Assembly (NCBI RefSeq): GCF_013409985.1
Contig: NZ_JACCBY010000008.1
Location: forward strand, 92,193 to 156,192
Source of the DNA: Sphingomonas melonis
GTDB lineage: Bacteria > Pseudomonadota > Alphaproteobacteria > Sphingomonadales > Sphingomonadaceae
Direction: 5' to 3'
DNA length: 64,000 nucleotides
The notes beneath the pieces were generated by a model. The model searched no databases. It saw only the letters and a list, made by a program, of their open reading frames with translations, and had not been told where the DNA came from. The position numbers and the translations under genes were made by a program. Below, one piece after another: positions 8,677 through 16,814 of the stretch (position 1 is the stretch's first letter; each line of letters begins with the position of its first letter).

Positions 8677-9396
8677 ATGACCAATCTCTTCATCGAAAAG
8701 CTCCGCGGTTACTCACCGCTCGATGAAGAGGACATCGCCGGGCTGCGCGCGCTCACCGCCCGGCCGCGCACGATCAAGACCCGCCACGACCTGATCCGCG
8801 AAGGCGACCGGCCGGGCCCGGTGTTCGTGATGATGGAAGGCTGGGCATGCCGCTACAAGGTGCTGCCGAGCGGAACCCGGCAGGTGCTGGCATTCCTGAT
8901 GCCGGGCGATGCCTGCGATCTCCACATCGGCCTGCTCGCCGAGATGGATCACAGCATCCAGACGATCACGCCGTCGCGCGTCGTGATGATCGACCGGGTC
9001 GACATGGACCAGCTGATGACGCGGCGGCCGGCGGTGGCGCGCGCCATGTATATCGCGCAGCTCGTCGACGAGGGCACGATGCGCGCCTGGATCACCAGCA
9101 TGGGTCGCCGCACCAGCATCGAGCGGGTCGCGCATCTGATGTGCGAACTCTATCTGCGTGCGCGCGACATCGCGATCGCCGGCGATGCGTCGCTGACGCT
9201 GCCGCTGTCGCAGGTGCTGCTCGCCGATGCGCTCGGCATGACCAGCGTCCACATCAACCGCGTGCTCAAGGAATTGCGCGTCGCCGGCGCGATGACGCTG
9301 CACCGCGGCAGCCTTGAGGTCAGCGATCCCGCCAAATTGGTCCGCATCGCCGGCTTCGACGACGGCTATCTGCATCGCCGCATCCGCGTCGCCTGA
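8677..9396 (+). CDS. Crp/Fnr-family transcription regulator
   Basis: 239 residues. The N-terminal cyclic-nucleotide-binding-type beta barrel (~30-130) includes IREGDRPGPVFVMMEGWACR. A long dimerisation helix follows, then a C-terminal winged helix (~150-225) with PLSQVLLADALGMTSVHINR as the recognition region. No N-terminal Fe-S cysteine cluster, so not an Fnr-type oxygen sensor in the strict sense; the effector is unknown. The ATG at 8677 follows GAAGGTGG. Confidence 0.92.
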   Translation: MTNLFIEKLRGYSPLDEEDIAGLRALTARPRTIKTRHDLIREGDRPGPVFVMMEGWACRYKVLPSGTRQVLAFLMPGDACDLHIGLLAEMDHSIQTITPSRVVMIDRVDMDQLMTRRPAVARAMYIAQLVDEGTMRAWITSMGRRTSIERVAHLMCELYLRARDIAIAGDASLTLPLSQVLLADALGMTSVHINRVLKELRVAGAMTLHRGSLEVSDPAKLVRIAGFDDGYLHRRIRVA

Positions 9397-9535
9397 CGGC
9401 AAGCCATTCAAATTACCGGCAATATATGAACCCATGTTGCCGAACCACGACTCCGGCGACGCTAGCGTGACGGTCGACGGCGCGACGATCCCTCGTCCGC
9501 CGCCAGTCGATGCGGCAAGCGGCCAAGGAGTCACC

Positions 9536-9730
9536 ATGGGTGAGAAGCACGGCAGCGACGTGGCGCGACGACGCCTGTTGATCATCGATTCGGTACTGAC
9601 CGACATGCTGCGGATCGCCGACGCGGGCGAGGAGCATCTGATCAGCGCGATGATCGCCGACAGCCAGGCGTACGTCGCCGTGCGGCTCGCCGCACTCGGG
9701 CCGACCGGATCGACCGGACCGCGGCGCTAA
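9536..9730 (+). CDS. small hypothetical protein
   Basis: 64 residues (MGEKHGSDVARRRLLIIDSV...), helical in the middle and ending STGPRR. Not recognised. The ATG at 9536 was chosen because a strong CAAGGAG precedes it by 5 nt; the frame is open further upstream without a comparable site. The stop is followed after one base by the GTG of the hemerythrin-like gene, so the two are probably cotranscribed. Confidence 0.65.
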   Translation: MGEKHGSDVARRRLLIIDSVLTDMLRIADAGEEHLISAMIADSQAYVAVRLAALGPTGSTGPRR

Positions 9731-9731
9731 G

Positions 9732-10238
9732 GTGCCGCCGCACGATCAAGGGGGGGCCGCGGGCAGGGACGGGAGCCGCAACCGGGCGGCACCGACGCTC
9801 GATTACCAGGAACTGATCGACGATCACGACCGGATCGACCAGCTCACCCACCAGCTCGACCAGCTGATCGACAGCGATCACGACGGCTTCGCCGAGGCCG
9901 ACCGGCTGCTCGCGCAGCTCTCCGCGACGATCGTGGCGCATCTGGCGAAGGAAGACAGCTTCATCTACCCCGATCTGGCGCGGTCGACCGATCCCGCCGA
10001 CGCGACCGGGCTGATCATCGAATTCGAGATCCTCAAGAAGGACTGGACCGACTTCCTGGGCATCTGGGCGCGCCCCGACCGGCCGGCGGACTGGGCGAGC
10101 TTCCGCCGCGACACCGGCGGCATGCTCGAACGGCTGCGCCTGCGCGTCATGAAGGAGACCAGCCTGCTCTACGCGATGGCGCTGCGCGAAGGCCTGATCC
10201 GCCTGCGCCCGCCCCCGGACCCGGCCGCCGGGCGGTAG
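9732..10238 (+). CDS. hemerythrin-like (HHE cation-binding) protein
   Basis: 168 residues. Metal-ligand-type histidines and acids are spaced as in HHE proteins: LIDDHDRIDQLTHQLDQL and IVAHLAKEDSFIYPDL, with a later helix LRVMKETSLLYAMAL. The family binds a di-iron centre and senses or buffers O2/NO or metals. The GTG at 9732 is the furthest start; no ATG exists before the first ligand and the ribosome site is weak, so the true start could be a little downstream. A strong hairpin follows at 10266. Confidence 0.75.
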   Translation: MPPHDQGGAAGRDGSRNRAAPTLDYQELIDDHDRIDQLTHQLDQLIDSDHDGFAEADRLLAQLSATIVAHLAKEDSFIYPDLARSTDPADATGLIIEFEILKKDWTDFLGIWARPDRPADWASFRRDTGGMLERLRLRVMKETSLLYAMALREGLIRLRPPPDPAAGR

Positions 10239-10265
10239 CACGGCGCCGCACGTCCGGCGGCATGA

Positions 10266-10318
10266 CCGGCCGGTTCCGGGCGAACACTGCCCCCGTAGTG
10301 TTCGCCCGGACCGGCCGG
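10266..10318. terminator. long hairpin between convergent genes
   Basis: The core stem is perfect for 13 bp (10276-10288 CCGGGCGAACACT with 10297-10309) and continues outward with one bulge over CCGGCCGG. It separates the hemerythrin-like gene (+) from the 51-codon gene (-). Confidence 0.7.
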
Positions 10319-10331
10319 CGCCGCCCGCAGG

Positions 10332-10487
10332 TCAATGGACGGCGATGCCTTCGTCGGCGAAGCCGACGCTTTCCTCGAGCGCGGCGATCGACATGCTCAG
10401 ATGAGCCGCCGGCAGGGCCAGCCCCATGCGGTCCATGATCATCAGGGCCCGTTCCATCAGGGACAAAGCTTCAAAACCGTCGGTCAT
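10332..10487 (-). CDS. 51-residue hypothetical protein
   Basis: A short frame from an ATG at 10487 to TGA at 10332. It starts MTDGFEALSLMERALMIMDR and ends EESVGFADEGIAVH: one continuous amphipathic helix with many methionines and an acidic tail. GGAA lies 10 nt before the ATG. It sits between a terminator hairpin and an AT-rich promoter-like region, which supports expression. Function unknown. Confidence 0.6.
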   Translation of the reverse strand: MTDGFEALSLMERALMIMDRMGLALPAAHLSMSIAALEESVGFADEGIAVH

Positions 10488-10700
10488 CGTTTATTTCCAT
10501 TGGCCCAGGGTGGGCTGATCCGGCCTCTAGGCAACATCAGCACCGTGCGCCAACGGACTAATCTAATGATTGTAAGTGATTACGTGACATTTCGATGATC
10601 GTTTCATCATGCTTAACAGTACGGTAAGTATATAGTCTTGACCAATGCTTGTCCGGATCCGGATCACCGGACGGTGACAGGTCATGATCTATGCCTCAAC

Positions 10701-10880
10701 TCAATCAGGTCTGGCGGACGCCCCGCCGGCGCGACGGCGCGCACGGCCCACCGACCAGACGGTCCACAGCGTCGTGCCGAGCACGACCGCCATCATCCCG
10801 GCACCGGGCATGATGTGCGCGACCCCGAATGCCACCGGCGCGATGGCGAAGGCGACGACGGCATGAACCCACAGCGGCAT
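10701..10880 (-). CDS. 59-residue small membrane protein
   Basis: Starts at an ATG at 10880 with a near-perfect AGGAGG 8 nt upstream and ends with TGA at 10701. It has two short hydrophobic stretches (HAVVAFAIAPVAFGVAHIM and MMAVVLGTTLWTVWSV) with a glycine-rich turn and a basic tail GRARRRAGG, predicted as a helical hairpin in the inner membrane. No family recognised. Divergent from the ParD-like gene. Confidence 0.65.
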   Translation of the reverse strand: MPLWVHAVVAFAIAPVAFGVAHIMPGAGMMAVVLGTTLWTVWSVGRARRRAGGASARPD

Positions 10881-10941
10881 CGATGATCCTCCTGACTGGC
10901 CCGCAGGAGGCTAGGCGCCCGCCCGCCGATGTCCAGCATCA

Positions 10942-10978
10942 TTGACCATTGCCGATACGGTTCATATACGAACCGTAT
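10942..10978 (+). promoter_or_regulatory. promoter overlapped by a perfect palindromic operator (parD-like/map operon)
   Basis: A -35 TTGACC (10942-10947) and -10 TATACG (10965-10970) are 17 bp apart. A perfect inverted repeat, ATACGGTTC (10955-10963) and GAACCGTAT (10970-10978), covers the -10 element. The ATG follows at 10997. This is the arrangement expected for autorepression by a ribbon-helix-helix antitoxin; binding itself is inferred. Confidence 0.7.
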
Positions 10979-10996
10979 ATCACGGGGGACGAAGAC

Positions 10997-11188
10997 ATGG
11001 GGATCGTCAAGATCGACGACGACCTGCACGAGCAGGCACGCCGCGCCAGCGCGATGATGTGCCGCTCGATCAATGCGCAGGCCGAATTCTGGATGAAGAT
11101 CGGCATGCTCGCCGAGGCCAATCCGACGCTGTCGTTCAACGACATCGTCCGCACGCATCTTGCCGCGCCCGCGGCAGCGGCCGCCTGA
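10997..11188 (+). CDS. ParD-like antitoxin family protein
   Basis: 63 residues: MGIVKIDDDLHEQARRASAM, then CRSINAQAEFWMKIGMLAEA and a C-terminal SFNDIVRTHL. The short N-terminal strand followed by two helices is the ribbon-helix-helix pattern of the ParD-like family. The ATG at 10997 was chosen because the palindromic operator and promoter end just before it and GGGGGACG precedes it. Its stop is one base from the start of a methionine aminopeptidase, with no ParE-type toxin nearby. It is probably a DNA-binding autoregulator of this two-gene operon. Confidence 0.8.
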   Translation: MGIVKIDDDLHEQARRASAMMCRSINAQAEFWMKIGMLAEANPTLSFNDIVRTHLAAPAAAAA

Positions 11189-11189
11189 C

Positions 11190-11966
11190 ATGGTCAAGAC
11201 CCCCGACGAACTGGCGCTGATGCGCATCGCCGGCCGGCTGCTCGCCTCGGTCTTCGAGATGCTCGACGAGCAGGATTTCGCCGGCATGTCGACCTTGCAG
11301 ATCAACGACATGGTCGAACGCTTCATCACCGTCGACCTCGCCGCGCGACCGGCGAGCAAAGGCCAGTACGGCTTTCGCTTCGTGCTCAACTGCTCGATCA
11401 ACCAGGTCGTCTGCCACGGCGTCCCCGACGCCGACGAGATCGTCCGCGCCGGCGACATCATCAACCTCGACATCACGCTGGAGAAGAACGGCTTCATCGC
11501 CGATTCCAGCAAGACCTATCTGGTCGGCGAGGCGCCCGCGGCCGCACGGCGGCTGGTCCGCGTCGCGCAGGAGGCGATGTGGGAGGGGATCCGCCAGGTG
11601 CGGCCGGGCGCGCATATCGGCGACATCGGCTTCGCGATCGAGCGCCACGCCCGCCAGAACGGCTATTCGGTGGTGCGCGAATTCTGCGGCCACGGCATCG
11701 GCCGCGAGATGCACGAGGAGCCGCAGGTGCTCAATTTCGGCCGGCGCGGCTCGGGCGTGCGGCTGCGCGAGGGGATGACCTTCACGATCGAACCGATGGT
11801 CAACCAGGGCAGCCGCAAGGTTTCGACCCGCGACGACGGCTGGACGGTGGTGACCGACGACGGCAAGCTCTCCGCCCAGTTCGAACATACCGTCGCGGTC
11901 ACCCACGACGGCGTCGAGGTGCTCACCCTGCGCCGCGACGAAGCCCGCGGCGGGGTCGCCGCCTAG
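11190..11966 (+). CDS. map: type I methionine aminopeptidase, accessory copy
   Basis: 258 residues. All ligands of the dinuclear metal site are present with the same spacing as in E. coli MetAP: D94, D105, H168, E201 and E232, plus the substrate histidine H76 (VVCHGVPD). The second-Asp motif is IADSSKTY rather than the common HGDTSRTF. It removes initiator Met from nascent proteins. Coupled to the ParD-like gene (one base between stop and start). Housekeeping map is normally in a ribosomal or rpsB context, so this is likely a second copy under private control. Confidence 0.9.
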   Translation: MVKTPDELALMRIAGRLLASVFEMLDEQDFAGMSTLQINDMVERFITVDLAARPASKGQYGFRFVLNCSINQVVCHGVPDADEIVRAGDIINLDITLEKNGFIADSSKTYLVGEAPAAARRLVRVAQEAMWEGIRQVRPGAHIGDIGFAIERHARQNGYSVVREFCGHGIGREMHEEPQVLNFGRRGSGVRLREGMTFTIEPMVNQGSRKVSTRDDGWTVVTDDGKLSAQFEHTVAVTHDGVEVLTLRRDEARGGVAA

Positions 11967-12179
11967 GGGCGCCCTCCGCTCGCGCGACCCTGCGGGGACA
12001 GGCTGTCCACACGGAGGCGCGGGGGGTGTCGTGTCATCGCTTGCCCGCGGTTCGACGCAACGGGGGTGGCGTTCGTCGACCGCGGACGCCCGCGTCCGGT
12101 TGTCCGCGCGCGCGGCCCGTCTACATGCGGCGGGCATGGCAGATCCGCCACGCACCATGTCTCGATCATAAGGGAGCGA

Positions 12180-12551
12180 ATGATGACCTTGCTGATCAGC
12201 GCCGCCTTGGCCCTCGCCGCGACCAATGCGGGCGCGCCGGCGCCGGCGCGCGACTATCCGAGCTGCGACCTGCGCGCGCAGCATGCGCTCGGCGCGACGC
12301 CGGGTGCGGCCGAGGACGGCGGCCGGGCGCATATCTCGCAGCGCGTCAACATCCTGCAGGCCGATATCGGCAACGCCCGCAAGGCACGGCACCTGACCCA
12401 GGCGCAGGCCGATACGCTGCGGCAGCGCGTCGACCGCGTGCGGCTGGCCGTCGCCGGCCCGGCGCAGAAACAAAGCCCGCTCGGCGCCAAGCAGCGCGCC
12501 GCCTACGAACGCACGCTCGACGCGGTCGCCACCCGCCTGTGCCGGGGGTGA
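12180..12551 (+). CDS. small exported hypothetical protein
   Basis: 123 residues with an N-terminal signal peptide (MMTLLISAALALAATNAGAP). The mature part has two cysteines (SCDL near the N-terminus and LCRG at the end) that could pair, and a central helix with LQADIGNARKARHL. Tandem ATGs at 12180 and 12183 follow AAGGGAGCG; either can be the start. No recognised family. It probably acts in the periplasm. Confidence 0.7.
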   Translation: MMTLLISAALALAATNAGAPAPARDYPSCDLRAQHALGATPGAAEDGGRAHISQRVNILQADIGNARKARHLTQAQADTLRQRVDRVRLAVAGPAQKQSPLGAKQRAAYERTLDAVATRLCRG

Positions 12552-12573
12552 TCCGCGGCGGACGGCGGACGGG

Positions 12574-13419
12574 TCAGCCGCGGACGAAGATCGTCGCGGC
12601 GCCCGATGCCGGCACGGCGCGCGCGACCGTGGCGTCGTAAGCCGCCGGCATCCGCGTCATCGCCGCGGTCGCGCGATCGATGTCGTTGAGTTCGCCCTTC
12701 GCGGCCTCATGGTCGCGCGCGCGATGCGCGTGCTCCGCGTGAGTGAGGATCGCGCGCAGTTCGTTGGCTAGCGCGCGCACCTCGTTAGCGAAGCTGACGT
12801 CGCTGGCGCTCTCCGCAAGATGATCCGCATCATCGTGATGGGCGGGCTCGCTCTGGCTCTTCCGTGCGTCCGTATCGGCTGCGATTGCGATTGCCTTGGC
12901 ATCGGCCTCAGCGGTCGTGCCGGTGGTGACGGGGTCCTGCGGTGGCATATCTTCGGCCGGTGCCGGGGCGGGCGTCAGATTGGCTCCGCCGACGATGGTG
13001 GTGATATCGACACCCTGCACGGCATAAGCGGTCCCGCCGGAACCGACATACTCCTGCACCGCCGCGGCCAGTTCACGCGCGATCTGCACCGCGGCCTGGG
13101 CGAGTTTCTCCGAATCGGTGGCGTAGAGCAGCTTGAGCAGGTGCAGGCGCGTCTGCAGCTCGACGATCTTGGCGGCCGCCCGCGCCTTTCCGCCATCCTT
13201 GCCGCTATGACGCACCGCTTCCAACGTCGCCAGCGCCTCGCTCGCGGCATGCGCCTTGGCCGCTGCCTGGTCAGTGGGCTGCGCAGCGTCGGCGTAGCTT
13301 TCTCGGTGCGACGCGGCACCGATTTTTGTCACTGGAGCAGGAGCTTCGATCACCGCGACGGGCGCGGTCCGATCATGGTGAAGAGCAATCGCCGTCAGTG
13401 TGGAACTGCCTAGCTTCAT
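12574..13419 (-). CDS. hypothetical helical protein
   Basis: 281 residues, no signal peptide or membrane segment. A conserved-looking helical core (AKIVELQTRLHLLKLLYATD, then EKLAQAAVQIARELAAAVQE) is flanked by Ala/Pro/Asp-rich low-complexity linkers. The C-terminal region has another helix (SFANEVRALANELRAILTHA). Not recognised. A consensus -10 TATAAT lies 28 nt before the ATG (13447-13452, minus strand). Confidence 0.65.
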   Translation of the reverse strand: MKLGSSTLTAIALHHDRTAPVAVIEAPAPVTKIGAASHRESYADAAQPTDQAAAKAHAASEALATLEAVRHSGKDGGKARAAAKIVELQTRLHLLKLLYATDSEKLAQAAVQIARELAAAVQEYVGSGGTAYAVQGVDITTIVGGANLTPAPAPAEDMPPQDPVTTGTTAEADAKAIAIAADTDARKSQSEPAHHDDADHLAESASDVSFANEVRALANELRAILTHAEHAHRARDHEAAKGELNDIDRATAAMTRMPAAYDATVARAVPASGAATIFVRG

Positions 13420-13446
13420 GGTGCGTCATCCCGCCATCATGCCTCC

Positions 13447-13452
13447 ATTATA
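13447..13452 (-). promoter_or_regulatory. -10 element TATAAT for the gene at 12574-13419
   Basis: GCTATAATGG on the minus strand, 27 nt before the ATG at 13419, giving a ~20-nt leader. No obvious -35. The same GCTATAAT at the same distance precedes two other genes (16508 and 27095). Confidence 0.45.
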
Positions 13453-13492
13453 GCGGGATCGAGGGGGCATCGGCACGCCGTGCGGCCGGCAA

Positions 13493-14488
13493 TCAGGCCG
13501 TCCCGTAGACGTCGCGGCCGCCGGCGGCCAGGCCCGCGGCGAGATTGGCGCGCGCCTGTTCGAGCGAGGCGGTGGTCTCGTCGCCCTTGCCGACGACGAT
13601 CCCGGCCGACGCGGTGACCGGGCCGATCAGGTCGCCGCTGCCGCGCAGCTTGAGCCGCCGCGCGTGGAAGGCGTCGAGCGCCTCCTCCGCCAGCGCCCGC
13701 GCCATGGTCAGCGCGATATCGCGCAGCACGACGATGAACTCGTTGCCGCTCCACCGGATCAGCTCCTCGTCCGGGAAGCTCTCGCGCAGCGTCGCGGCAA
13801 AGGCGCTGAGCACGTTGTTGCCGACCGAGCGGCCATAGCGCGCATTGACTGCGACCAGCCCGTCGATCGCGAACAGCACCATCACATAGGGGCGGCCCGA
13901 CAGCGCGAATTCGCGGAAGACGCGCTCCCCGCCGGCCTGGTCGAGCGCCGCGGTCAGCCCGTCGCGCCCGGGCCCGGCATCGCGGGATTCCCCGCCGGTG
14001 ATCGCGTCGCGCAACCGGGCGAGCTCGCTGCGCAGGTCGGCGAGTTCGCGCTCCGCCTGCGCCAGCCGCGTGACGATCGCATCCTGGTCGACCGGCGCGC
14101 TGCTGCCCGCGGTGCCGATATCCTCGCCCAGCGCGCGGGTGAGGTCGTGCGCATCCGCGGCGAGCGAGCCCAGTTCGTCCGCCTGCCGCGCCACCTGCCG
14201 TTCGCGCCATGCGACATCGCGCGGCACGTCACGGCAATAGCGGTCGATCAACATCGTCGCCGCATCGGCGGTCAGCCGCAGCCCGCCATCGGTGTGATCG
14301 TCGATATCGCGCGCCAGCGCCGACTGCGGATCGGCGATATAGCGGGCGGCGAGGTCGTGATAGGCCGGGCTCGGCTCCAGCCGGTGCTGTTCGAGGAACG
14401 CCAGGGCCTCACGGGCAAGGTCGAATGCCGGCATCGGACTTTGCTTTCGGTAGGGCCCATCTTGGAGATAGGACAGTCGTTCTGACAT
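13493..14488 (-). CDS. degenerate GGDEF-domain protein
   Basis: About 331 residues from the ATG at 14488 (MSERLSYLQD). It has an N-terminal helical module (FDLAREALAFLEQHRLEPSP), a coiled coil (RLAQAERELADLRSELARLR) and a C-terminal GGDEF fold. The catalytic motif reads SGNEF (LIRWSGNEFIVVL) and no RxxD I-site precedes it, so cyclase activity is doubtful; it may be a c-di-GMP/GTP-sensing or scaffold protein. The frame is open to 14521, but a palindrome at 14520-14542 covers that ATG, so 14488 or 14434 is preferred. No start has a strong ribosome site. Confidence 0.8.
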   Translation of the reverse strand: MSERLSYLQDGPYRKQSPMPAFDLAREALAFLEQHRLEPSPAYHDLAARYIADPQSALARDIDDHTDGGLRLTADAATMLIDRYCRDVPRDVAWRERQVARQADELGSLAADAHDLTRALGEDIGTAGSSAPVDQDAIVTRLAQAERELADLRSELARLRDAITGGESRDAGPGRDGLTAALDQAGGERVFREFALSGRPYVMVLFAIDGLVAVNARYGRSVGNNVLSAFAATLRESFPDEELIRWSGNEFIVVLRDIALTMARALAEEALDAFHARRLKLRGSGDLIGPVTASAGIVVGKGDETTASLEQARANLAAGLAAGGRDVYGTA

Positions 14489-14519
14489 GGCGATATCGCG
14501 AACCGGTGAACCAAGCAAC

Positions 14520-14542
14520 ATATTGATTTAAAGTATCAATAT
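14520..14542. promoter_or_regulatory. palindrome upstream of the degenerate GGDEF gene
   Basis: ATATTGAT (14520-14527) and its exact complement ATCAATAT (14535-14542) around TTAAAGT. An AT-rich operator-like site ~32 bp before the chosen start. Confidence 0.5.
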
Positions 14543-14706
14543 TGGTGGCACGGCGATCGGTGAGCACGCTTCCACCGATGATAGTGTAGCGGGCGTTTAC
14601 CCTCTTTTCACAGCATCCTCCTTGATAGTCAGTCGTTTAGCCAAGACCCCATGCCGCAGGACGCATCGGGCACCGCGCCTGCGAGGGCGGATACGGGGAG
14701 CGTGAC

Positions 14707-15906
14707 ATGATGCGGCCAGGCCTGTGTTTTCCGATCGCGCTGGCGCTGGCGCTGGCCGCCTGTGGCGATGACGACGGTGGGAATGGCGACGCCGGCCCGA
14801 TCGGTGCGCCCGCGCCGGCGCCGACCCCCGCTCCGACCGCGACACCCACGCCCGCCGCGACGCCGACCCCGACCCCCGCCGTCACGGCGGTCGACCAGCG
14901 CGTCGTCGCCAGCTTCGACAATCCCTGGGCGATGGTATTCCTGCCCGACGGGCGGATGCTGGTCACCGAGAAATCGGGGCAGCTCCAGCTCGTCACGCAG
15001 GCCGGAGCCAAGACGCCGGTCGCCGGCGTACCGCGCGTCACCTTCTCGGGCCAACTCGGCCTCCAGGACGTCGTGCTCGATCCCGGGTTCGCGACCAATG
15101 CGCGCATCTGGATCAGCTATGCCGAGCCCGCCAGCGGCGGCCAGCAGCTCGCGGTGGCGCGCGCGACGCTCGACCTGGCGGCGACGCCGCGGCTCACCGA
15201 CCTCGCGGTGATCTGGCGCGCGACGCCGGCGACCACCGGCGGCCAGTTGGGCGCGCGGCTCGCCTTCGCGCCGGACGGGCAAACGCTGTTCGTCACCAGC
15301 GGCGAGCGGCAGCAGGGCACGCCGGCGCAGGATATGTCGGGGACGCTCGGCAAGATCGTGCGGATCACGCTCGACGGCAGCGCCGCGACGGGCAATCCCT
15401 TCGCCGCGACCGCCGGCGCGCGTGCCGAGATCTGGTCGCTCGGCCACCGCAACCCCTATGGCCTGGTGTTCGCCAGCGACGGCCGCCTGTTCGAATCCGA
15501 GATGGGGCCGGCGGGCGGCGACGAGTTCAACCTGATCGAGCCGGGCAGGAATTACGGCTGGCCGCGGGTGTCGGAGGGCGACAATTACGACGGCACGCCG
15601 ATCCCGCGGCATGCGACCAACCCGGCCTATGCCGCGCCGCTGGTCAGCTGGACGCCGGTGATCGCGCCGGGCGGGATGATCCAGTATCGCGGCACCGCCT
15701 TTGCCGGCTGGACCGGCGACTTCCTGCTCGCCGGCCTGACCCAACAGGGGATCGTCCGCGTTCGCGTGTCGGGCAGCACCGCCAGCGAGGTCGCGCGCAT
15801 CGGCCTGGGCAACCGCATCCGCGAGATCGAGGAGGGGCCGAACGGTACGCTCTGGGTGCTGCGCGACGGCGCGGGCGCGGCGCTGGTCCAGCTGACGCCG
15901 CGATAG
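14707..15906 (+). CDS. PQQ-dependent soluble sugar dehydrogenase-like lipoprotein
   Basis: 399 residues. Lipoprotein signal with lipobox LAAC near residue 19, then a Gly/Asp stretch and a Pro-Thr-Ala repeat linker (~30-60) that would hold the domain away from the membrane. The rest is the six-bladed propeller of the glucose/sorbosone (aldose sugar) dehydrogenase family: NPWAMVFLPDGRMLVTEKSG, GHRNPYGLVF, MGPAGGDEFNLIEPGRNYGW. The family oxidises free aldoses with PQQ as cofactor. GGGGAGCG precedes tandem ATGs at 14707 and 14710. Confidence 0.88.
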   Translation: MMRPGLCFPIALALALAACGDDDGGNGDAGPIGAPAPAPTPAPTATPTPAATPTPTPAVTAVDQRVVASFDNPWAMVFLPDGRMLVTEKSGQLQLVTQAGAKTPVAGVPRVTFSGQLGLQDVVLDPGFATNARIWISYAEPASGGQQLAVARATLDLAATPRLTDLAVIWRATPATTGGQLGARLAFAPDGQTLFVTSGERQQGTPAQDMSGTLGKIVRITLDGSAATGNPFAATAGARAEIWSLGHRNPYGLVFASDGRLFESEMGPAGGDEFNLIEPGRNYGWPRVSEGDNYDGTPIPRHATNPAYAAPLVSWTPVIAPGGMIQYRGTAFAGWTGDFLLAGLTQQGIVRVRVSGSTASEVARIGLGNRIREIEEGPNGTLWVLRDGAGAALVQLTPR

Positions 15907-15928
15907 GACCCGCGGCGGATCGGCCTAA

Positions 15929-16097
15929 GCGGGATCGACAGTCAGCCAATTCCTCCCCCGCCAGGGGGAGGTGGCGCGGCGAAGCCGTGACGGAGGGGGA
16001 GGTAAGCGACGTCTTAGGTAGCGTTTGCGCCCCTCCGTCATGCCGTCTCCCTCTGGCGGGAGAGGACTTTTCCTCGAAGCTTGAATGTCGATCCGGC
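15929..16097. repeat. dispersed foldback repeat, copy 1
   Basis: 169 bp bounded by GCGGGATCGACAGTCA and the near-complement TGAATGTCGATCCGGC. The interior is a long imperfect hairpin (CCTCCCCCGCCAGGGGGAGG with the matching right arm). A second copy lies at 28766-28947 with the same ends and interior. Non-coding and MITE- or REP-like. It sits between the sugar dehydrogenase and the convergent gene at 16098. Confidence 0.85.
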
Positions 16098-16508
16098 CTA
16101 GGCCGATGGTTCTGCCCGCTCGCCCGCGCCTTGTGCCAGGGCGGCGTACCAGGCGGACAGCGAGTCTTCGGCACCGTTCCTGATGCACTTGCAGACCTGA
16201 TCGACCGGCCGGATCGATGCCGACCCCACGCGCATCCCGGGATTGAAGATCGATCCGCTCGCGGCGGCATCGCCATTATCGATCCACACCCCGCCAAGCG
16301 TCCGCCGGATGACTTCGCCGACATAGCTTGCGACGCCGACCACCAGATCGCCCACGTCGGCCGGATCGGTCCTCTGCTGGTGAAGCGTGGCGAGAAGCGC
16401 GTCGACATGCGCGATGCTGGCTGCCGAATAGTCCAGCGCGACGTCGGCAACGTCCTGATGATAGGCGACGAATTCGTCTGCCTGTGCCTGTATGTCCAGA
16501 GAATCCAT
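16098..16508 (-). CDS. hypothetical protein
   Basis: 136 residues starting MDSLDIQAQADEFVAYHQDV. It contains VGVASYVGEVIRRTLGGVWI and a later NPGMRVGSASIRPVDQVCKC. The GEVIRR...GGxW pattern resembles small alpha/beta proteins of unknown function found beside stress or immunity genes; I cannot name the family with confidence. The start at 16508 has GGGGGG at -9. TATAAT lies 28 nt upstream on the same strand. The stop overlaps the edge of the repeat at 15929-16097. Confidence 0.65.
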   Translation of the reverse strand: MDSLDIQAQADEFVAYHQDVADVALDYSAASIAHVDALLATLHQQRTDPADVGDLVVGVASYVGEVIRRTLGGVWIDNGDAAASGSIFNPGMRVGSASIRPVDQVCKCIRNGAEDSLSAWYAALAQGAGERAEPSA

Positions 16509-16814
16509 GAGCCCCCCGATGGTCATGCCGATCCTCATTATAGCGGAGCGCACGCTGTCCGGCGTGCGGCACGAGCCCGCGCAGGCCGACGACAGCAACG
16601 CGGCAATCCGGATCGCCCTTGCCATATCCCCCGCGGGCTTCCCGATAGACCAGCCGGAGAGGCACCTCGATTTTAAGATGATGAGGATCGGTATCGATAC
16701 GGCAGCTGCCGCAGCGGATCGGCTGTTCCGGCTGCGGCAAAGCCCGTTCAGGAACGATGCCGTTTCAATGCCGTAAGCCGGTCACGCGCCCATTTCCGGG
16801 CACGGAGACACGCC
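16509..16814. other. 306-bp gene-free stretch between divergent genes
   Basis: Holds a minus-strand TATAAT (16537-16542) for the gene at 16508. Towards the plus-strand gene there is GGAAC (16751-16755), 16 bp, CGTAA, which resembles an alphaproteobacterial EcfG general-stress promoter. No other coding frame looks real. Confidence 0.4.

Noticed and set aside
14820..14890. Tandem repeat-like stretch in the sugar dehydrogenase gene
   Set aside because: It encodes a Pro-Thr-Ala linker after the lipobox, a usual spacer, so it is not an independent repeat element.
16276..16740. Minus frame starting MPQPEQPIRCGSCRID, resembling a phage Com-type zinc finger
   Set aside because: Only one CxxC is present, the second Com cysteine pair is missing, and the frame overlaps the better-supported gene at 16098-16508.
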